Source: Agrypnia vestita (lineage: Eukaryota > Arthropoda > Insecta > Trichoptera > Phryganeidae). Taken from it: 64,000 bases of DNA. Below, piece after piece: positions 57,940 through 64,000 of this stretch. The stretch lies in assembly GCA_016648135.1 (NCBI GenBank), contig JADDOH010001552.1, positions 124,001 to 188,000 of the forward strand, given 5' to 3'. Every line of letters starts with the position of its first letter. The first letter of the stretch is position 1. The position numbers were made by a program, and so were the translations under genes. The notes under the pieces were generated by a model. The model was not told where the DNA came from, ran no database searches, and saw only the letters and a list, made by a program, of their open reading frames with translations.

Positions 57940-58310
57940 ACAAATTATTTATCGGTTCATTAAATCAAGGCAGCTTGCCGCCATGTAAACGTACGGCAAT
58001 CGGTAAAATTATCGAATCGGGAGTCTCGTCTCGAAAACGCACCATTCGAATGCTCAGTACCTTTCTGATCGTACACGGCAGTTTACTACAATTTCATCCG
58101 GCGAACGGAGCGGTGCAGCCCTGGTGTAATAATACGAGGTGGTGAATAAATTATTCGTAATTCATAATTCATCTAGCAGAGTCGCTTCCGGCGAAGAGAC
58201 AGAGGCGAGAGACATCTCGCGGCCGCTAACGGAAATTAATTACATTCACGCTATTTAAATATCACATTACGGCGCCATCTGTCGGAAATTATTTACAGGT
58301 TTGAAAACAA
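57940..58310. promoter_or_regulatory. GC-rich islet in upstream intron
   Basis: CpG-rich single-copy DNA with CTCGCGGCCGCTAACGG, GGCGCCATCTGTCGG and a TTAATTACATT stretch. A 69-codon frame crosses it but has no recognisable domain. Composition alone suggests constraint. Confidence 0.25.
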
Positions 58311-58919
58311 ATTGGAGTCGAATTAAAAAAAAAATGTAATAAGTAAAAGATCCCCGGCCACAATAATCAAGGGGTGGAAAGGAAACGGAAAAAACAATGA
58401 AAGACATAGAATGGACAACGATAGCCGTTTCCTTAATAATATTTATCTTTTTTTTCTTCTTTCCCTTTTTCTAATCTTACACACTTTCAGCCTGAATTTC
58501 CCCATATTTTTTGTAATCGGTGCAATATTAAGGGATTACACTACCTTAGGAGATTGAAATCTAGGTTGAAATTGGGTGATTTTTTACAAAGAGGTTTATA
58601 ATCATTTTTAATTTTTATAAGCACTTCTACATATTGTGTAACTATTAGTGTAATAGAAAATTTTTGACAAAAAGTGGCTCCGTCAGGTCTATTTCCGTAG
58701 AACTCCTCCTCCGTGACTGACATGCAACTTTTCCCGGTGCACGTTCTAATCGAATATGCTACGTTGTAGACATTTCATTTCTTAATGAGTACATGATTTT
58801 CTTTTCTGTCTTGAAAAAACGTGTACCTACTGGGGAACTATTACAGATCGATTTTTCCGCTAATTCCCCGCTAATAATAATAATGCATTTCATTGAATAC
58901 TAATTATGTAACAAAAAAA

Positions 58920-59430
58920 ATAGCTAAACCAATTTCACTCTTAGGAAGAATCGGAAGTTATATTAAAATAGAATCGTGCAAAAATATATATAACGCAATA
59001 ATAGTCCCCCCACATCAACTACTGCAGCAGGATACTATTTCTGGCTAATAAAGAAGATGATGGCTAGTGAAAAAATTAACAATACTCCAAAATAAAGCAT
59101 TAAGCATTAACCATACTAAAAAGAAATAGAAACACAAGAATCAAGGTGATGTTAGAAAGCTTACAAATAATGACATGTAGACAAATAATTAAATTTAATG
59201 TTATAATTTTTATATAAAATTATTGATGGACACAAAAATACCTGTGAATTATTAAGAAAAATAAAAAAAAACAACATGAACGTGATCATTATACAAGAAA
59301 AAAAAATGAAATTACCAAAAAATACCATTCCAAAAGAAAAAAAGGTCGCAAACTTCTATGATGTACAGTGGGAAGAAATTATACCTACCAGGGGATATAA
59401 GAGATGAAACAATATAACGACTTTTAAAAA
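58920..59430 (+). pseudogene. Jockey-like LINE relic
   Basis: Across several frames the translation shows the ordered landmarks of a LINE ORF2 C-terminus: ISLLGRIGSYIKIES near 58935, NKALSINH near 59095, RQIIKFNV near 59175, ELLRKIKKNN near 59250 and NTIPKEKKVANFYD near 59320. Multiple stops make it a relic. Confidence 0.62.
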
Positions 59431-60085
59431 AAATATATAAAAAATACGCAATACTTACTTTTAATTAAAATAATATAATTATATCTTATACCGTATATTA
59501 AGAAATATAAAAAAAATTGTAATACCTACCTACTTTAAGAAAAAAAAAAGTATAAGGCTACCGTGTTTTTACATCTTAATTTCAATGATCGAAAGCGCAT
59601 AGCTTATAAATGTTATTACTCGAATAGTCGATGAAAAATTGTTTTTAATATACATTACATACAATAATTTACAATTAACCTGTAGCACACATACATAAAA
59701 TTTGAAGTGGATTGGAAAAAAATATATGGAAAAAAGAAATTGCTCGCACGAGGGAATATTTATTTCCGACATTGTTTTAAAATGTGAATATACCAATCAG
59801 TGCGTATTTTAATGTAGAGGAAAGCTACAGAAATGTATGTCATATGTTTTGGCTTATGCGAAATATTGCACTTCCACACACGATCATTTCAGCCAGTTCA
59901 AATAAAACCAGACATTTATATAATATTAGCTCAAACATGCACAAACCTCATATATTTACCTTTTCTATGACAACAGCGGGTTGCAACGGTCCCAAATTAT
60001 TTATTCAACACTCTAATTATTATTTTTTTTTAATTGTCGTAGGTAAGTATGTACTACCAATTTTAATTTAAGTGTGCGACATATC

Positions 60086-60124
60086 CTTTCGAAGGGACCA
60101 TTGGCTCCGAAACATGTTTATTAT
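60086..60124 (+). repeat. Decayed PLE terminal repeat fragment
   Basis: CCTTTCGAAGGGACC-ATT-GGCTCC-GAAACATGTTT resembles the 23064 motif but has lost the CTGA core and several stem pairs. It abuts the SINE at 60132. Confidence 0.5.
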
Positions 60125-60131
60125 AATTCAA

Positions 60132-60384
60132 ATAGCTGTAACCCGTCAAAAATGACGGAACATTGGTTCGCGTCTTTGCTATGCCCAAGTATATATTTAT
60201 ATAATCTTTTTGGCGGTCTACGGAGAGGCGGCCTTAGCCACATGCCTTAGTCGGCCGGGGTACAAGCCCCAGCTCCAGCCATTTATTTAACTGAGAATTC
60301 GATCGAAATTACGGACGTTGCACGAAGTTACGGGGACAGACAGACGGACGGACCGACAGACAACGAAATTATTATGTTTGATGA
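60132..60384 (+). mobile_element. SINE-like element, family E
   Basis: A 250-bp element with a short hairpin near its start (CCGTCAAAAATGACGG), a tRNA-like centre with CGGGGTACAAGCCCC in the box B position, and a 3' end rich in GACAGACGGACGG units that closes with ACGAAATTATTATGTTTGAT. A second full copy is at 49657-49871. Confidence 0.72.
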
Positions 60385-60454
60385 TAAATACTGTTTTTTT
60401 AGAAAGTGTTTCCTTTTTTTTCAAAGAAAGCAAACAGTTTGTGGCTTAACATAA

Positions 60455-60780
60455 TAATTTAAATAAATAAATTTTAAGAAAATTTTTATAAAATTATTAG
60501 AAAAAACATATAGAAAAATAAATTATTATTAAATATTCAAATCGACGAAAAAATATTTGATTTTATTTAATTAATATTTGATTTTTCTGTTGGTATGTCT
60601 TTTTCAAATTGATTTATAAAAATTTGCTTAAAAAGCGCAGAATATTGTTCTAAAATTGCAACATCCCGATAAAAATGTCTATTCTTTAACCGGTCGTATG
60701 CTGTTTTTAGACACTTTTTCAACCAACAATAATCGCTAAGAAGTTGCAGTTTGTGGTTTCTCAATATACAGACTTCAAAA
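60455..60780. repeat. Family U repeats, head-to-head pair
   Basis: A plus copy (60455-60565) and a longer minus copy (60566-60780) meet at ATTTGATT. The minus copy has an open 65-codon frame with KCLKTAYDRLKNRHFYRDVA. Inverted joining is reminiscent of the PLE termini in this window, but I cannot identify the family. Confidence 0.48.
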
Positions 60781-61579
60781 ATTACTTATATTTTAATAAT
60801 TACTTGTACAATAATTACTTATTCATTAATTATGAAAATAAATACCGAAATTTACTGTCAGAAATGTGTACACATGTTTATCGAATAAAACCATGGAAGA
60901 AATAACACTAAAGATATTATATTTTAATATTTTTGTTCTAAATATATCAAAATATAAAAATACTTAATTTAAACACTTTTTTTATATAAAAATAACACTT
61001 TTTTTTACCAGATAAATAACACAATTAATGCGCGGTTCGAAGACGATATTTGGAATGATTTTGAGTCTGGTTTGCGCGGAAAATGAGGTCACTTGACAGA
61101 TAGAACTCGTTCATTTATTCAAAAACTTATACAACAAATGATAAGCGTTAAAAACCCGTAAACGCAGGCAAAATAGGCCGAATTTGCATACGTGTCTAGG
61201 GAGCGCAGATCTGTGCTCTGGCACCTGACGGGTTAATATATATTTTTAATGTTTTTACTAAAATGTATTTATTGTATTTTTATGTTATTAGTTTTTTCTT
61301 TTATTTATTTACTTTGAATTTTTGTAACTTTATATGAACTAAGTTATTTTTCTTTTGTTTTATCTTAGTTTTATCTTATTTTCTAGGTTTAATAATATTA
61401 ATTACTTTCCTTTTTGTGTTTCTATTATATTTTGTTCTATTTTTGTTTTTAATAAAGATGCAAAAAACGCTGTAACGGACAGTGAATGGTTCTTGATAAG
61501 CAGCCGTGCCGCTTCGCGCCGGTGAAATTAACTGATGATGGGATGCACGTAGGAACAGCTGTAGTACAAAAATATCAAC

Positions 61580-61650
61580 CAGGTGACGAATGAGAAGGAC
61601 CGATGAGGGAGCTTTTGCACATAAAACGGTCCTGGGTAAGAGATGGGTAC
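61580..61650 (+). repeat. Short dispersed repeat (GGGAGCTTTTGC)
   Basis: Second copy of the 20485 repeat, one or two changes in the shared 30 bases. Confidence 0.5.
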
Positions 61651-62552
61651 CAACCACTGTCCTGAAGAAGGTTGGAGGAACCGAAAAGATGTAGAATAAT
61701 AAAGCATTCGATTATATTATTTTTAAAAACACAGCAATATTGATAATTTTATAAAATAGGGATTCATATTTATTCATACGTCACTGTTTGCAGTCGCCGA
61801 TTTATAATAAACAGTGTCGAGATTTAATACTTGACTATCTCCGTTATTTCATATAAACAAATTTAAAACATGATATATAAATGACAAAACAGGTGTGCAA
61901 AATCACGCTAGTTAGTAGAACCCTCGCGAAAAATCAACGAGTTTACGGACCGTCTATTTAGCACGGGTTCTCGAAAGCTCGAAAGGGGAGGAATTTAAAA
62001 ATGGCGTGCAGCTATGTACTTAAGGCTGGAGTCGCGTTAAACAGGTAAAAGTTGTGTAAGGAAGGGTTTATAATAAAAGACAAGGCAGAGAGGGATGAGA
62101 GTCACCGGTCAGCAAAAAACAAAAACTATTCTAGGAACACAGCGCAAATATTTACAAGTTCGTAATCGGATCACCAGGCTATGTTTCTGTTTATTTATGA
62201 TGAACAAGATTTGATAAAACAGGGACATCTTAAAAAACCACAAACACATGAAAAATGTAATAAATAAACAATTAATAGCGTTTTAAAGTAGAAATGTTTA
62301 TGGTCAGATAAAAACAATATCAATTCACGATACGACACAGCGAATGATTTTCGAAGATGACTTTATCGACAAATTGCATTGTCGGCGGGGCTATTTTCAA
62401 TATATTCACGATTATTTCCGGTACTGTACCAGCTGGAGACGTAATTAACAAGATCATTCTGAGAGCGTTAACCTATACATGCAAGTTAGGGATGCAACTG
62501 CTCATGATACCCAGGTAGCTTGAAAAGTCACGCATACGGGTAGACCTCTTTC

Positions 62553-62703
62553 CATTTAAGAAAGACAATTGAATTAGTATGTGTGAGCCGTCCGTACTAG
62601 GCACATTGTTTCGTTGTGTTGGTGTTTATACCCGTAAATATCAACATAACGAAACGTCTTACGCACGGCTTACACATACTAATTCGATTGTCTTTCTTAA
62701 ATG
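62553..62703. mobile_element. Fold-back MITE
   Basis: Inverted arms of about 40 bp (CATTTAAGAAAGACAATTGA and its partner at 62680-62703) plus an inner inverted pair around GTTTCGTTGTGTTG. About 150 bp in all; no coding capacity. Confidence 0.7.
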
Positions 62704-64000
62704 AAAATATGTATACTTTGGATATAAAATTATTGTTTCAGAGGTAAGTATTTAGAATTCCATAAATATTATTAAAGACACTTATTAATTTAATTTACAT
62801 AGCTATTCCTTTCAATAGTTTTCATGTAAAGGGAAATTATTGAATGTGAAATAGTTAGATTGATAATAAGGTGAAACGCGTCACAAAAATTAAATAAATA
62901 GAACTGAAAACAAGGGTGTTTGTGTTTTTGTATGTGTAATTACGGATATTTATCAGAAATCAGTGTTATTTTTTTTAAGCTTTAATATAAATTGTAATGT
63001 TTCGATGAAATATTCTTACAATTGTATATTTGTTTAACTTGATAATTATCGTTTTTATTTATTTTCAATGCCCAAGAGGTAGTTTATTATTTTAAAAAAA
63101 TCTGTTGCCTCTAATAAGTATTAGTTGTTGAACAGCGTTCTTTATTCCATTATTAGTTAATAATTTTACGGACTTATCATAACCCTTTAAATATGAGAAT
63201 ATCTTGTGAAGGCGTGTTTTAATTTTGAGTGAAAATGGAAAAAAGTAAAAACATTAAACGTAGTTTCATTTTCTAGGTCTAATAATGTTGGTATGTAACT
63301 AGTGAATATTTATATTATTTACAGTCACGCGTGCCTTTATCGCCTTATAAATAGTAGAATACATTGCGAAGGCGCGTTTGAATTTTGAGTGAAAATCTAA
63401 AAAAGTAAGAACATTTAAAGAAGTGCCAATGATTCATACCAAGATTAAAAATATCTATCTCTAGAACAGACAAAGCTTACAAAGTACATTATAAAAAAAA
63501 CTATACTGAATAAAATATGTTGATTGAAATTTGAGACACTGCTTTAAATCAAAAATAGTATTAATATTGTATTCGGCCAGCCCAGATTAGTGAATTATTA
63601 TTATTATTATCTACTAAAATTAGATGAATATTAAACATATAGGTATGTATAATAATGAAGCTATAGGAGAAAATGCTCGTCTGGCTTTCATTTAATGATG
63701 AAATAAGTAAAACCCATCTCTTAACATGATGGAACCTGAGGCGCCGATTTTATTTAGTAAATAACACATTAAAATTAAAAACATATACATACCTACTTCA
63801 ATATTTTCATGAAATTTTAAGATGGGAAATTTTTATTGATTGATTTTTATACACCTATTTCCAATGAATATATTTAATGAGATGGTTGTGTAGATAATGA
63901 CTTATTAGTAAATATTAGTAAATATTACCTTATAATTAATTTTATAGCGAATAGAATAGAATATTCAGTACGTTTGCAGTGAATATTAATATTATTTATT

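Larger units (their letters stand above)
56197..64000 (-). other. Upstream dystrophin intron (partial)
   Basis: This sequence precedes the acceptor of the exon at 56073-56196 and runs out of the window, so the intron is at least 7.8 kb. No further exon is visible. It contains LINE remnants (57320-57490, 58920-59430), a SINE (60132-60384), an unnamed coding-like repeat (60455-60780), a GC-rich islet (57940-58310) and a fold-back (62553-62703). From 62710 to 64000 I see only AT-rich DNA. Confidence 0.75.

Noticed and set aside
1..64000. CRISPR arrays, bacterial operons, riboswitches, rRNA genes.
   Set aside because: The DNA is eukaryotic; the only regular short tandem array (42169-42608) has no spacers, and no rRNA sequence was seen.

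Overview
The window is insect nuclear DNA: AT-rich, intron-dominated and full of decayed retroelements. Its only host gene is dystrophin, on the minus strand. Two coding exons are visible, at 56196-56073 and 13068-12905. They encode consecutive halves of the spectrin-like repeat that corresponds to repeat 23 of vertebrate dystrophin. Their splice phases fit each other exactly, so the 43,004 bases between them are one intron. The window also holds part of the preceding intron (56197-64000) and part of the following one (12904-1). The exact insect order is not resolved. The tRNA-derived SINEs, RTE fragments and GC-rich hAT-like fold-backs resemble those of moths and other TE-rich insects, but this is an impression and not a proof.

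The introns hold several layers of mobile DNA. (1) Penelope-like elements (PLEs): two decayed GIY-YIG endonuclease ends (16519-17153, 22701-22932), four short fragments of what looks like the start of the PLE reading frame, and at least four terminal-repeat pairs arranged as long inverted repeats. The terminal repeats carry a motif with the conserved core of a hammerhead ribozyme. (2) LINEs: one reverse transcriptase frame of 613 codons that is still open (54844-53003), plus about a dozen 5'-truncated RTE-like and Jockey-like remnants. (3) At least three SINE-like families with tRNA-like promoters. (4) Fold-back or TIR elements (8212-9285, 12060-12254, 19098-19611, 21537-21796, 25891-27307, 62553-62703). 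(5) A young 88-bp tandem repeat at 42169-42608.

Layout on the plus strand: 1-12904 is the downstream intron, with RTE relic, PLE palindrome, LINE-in-TIR composite and fold-back MITE. 12905-13068 is an exon. 13069-56072 is the giant intron with most of the PLE, SINE and LINE copies, the minisatellite, and several GC-rich CpG-retaining islets that could be regulatory. 56073-56196 is an exon. 56197-64000 is the upstream intron with further LINE, SINE and fold-back copies.

The most interesting signal is the set of hammerhead-like motifs. Different copies have different stem II sequences that still pair perfectly, which is the pattern expected of a conserved RNA structure. Two of them lie in the sense orientation of the dystrophin pre-mRNA.
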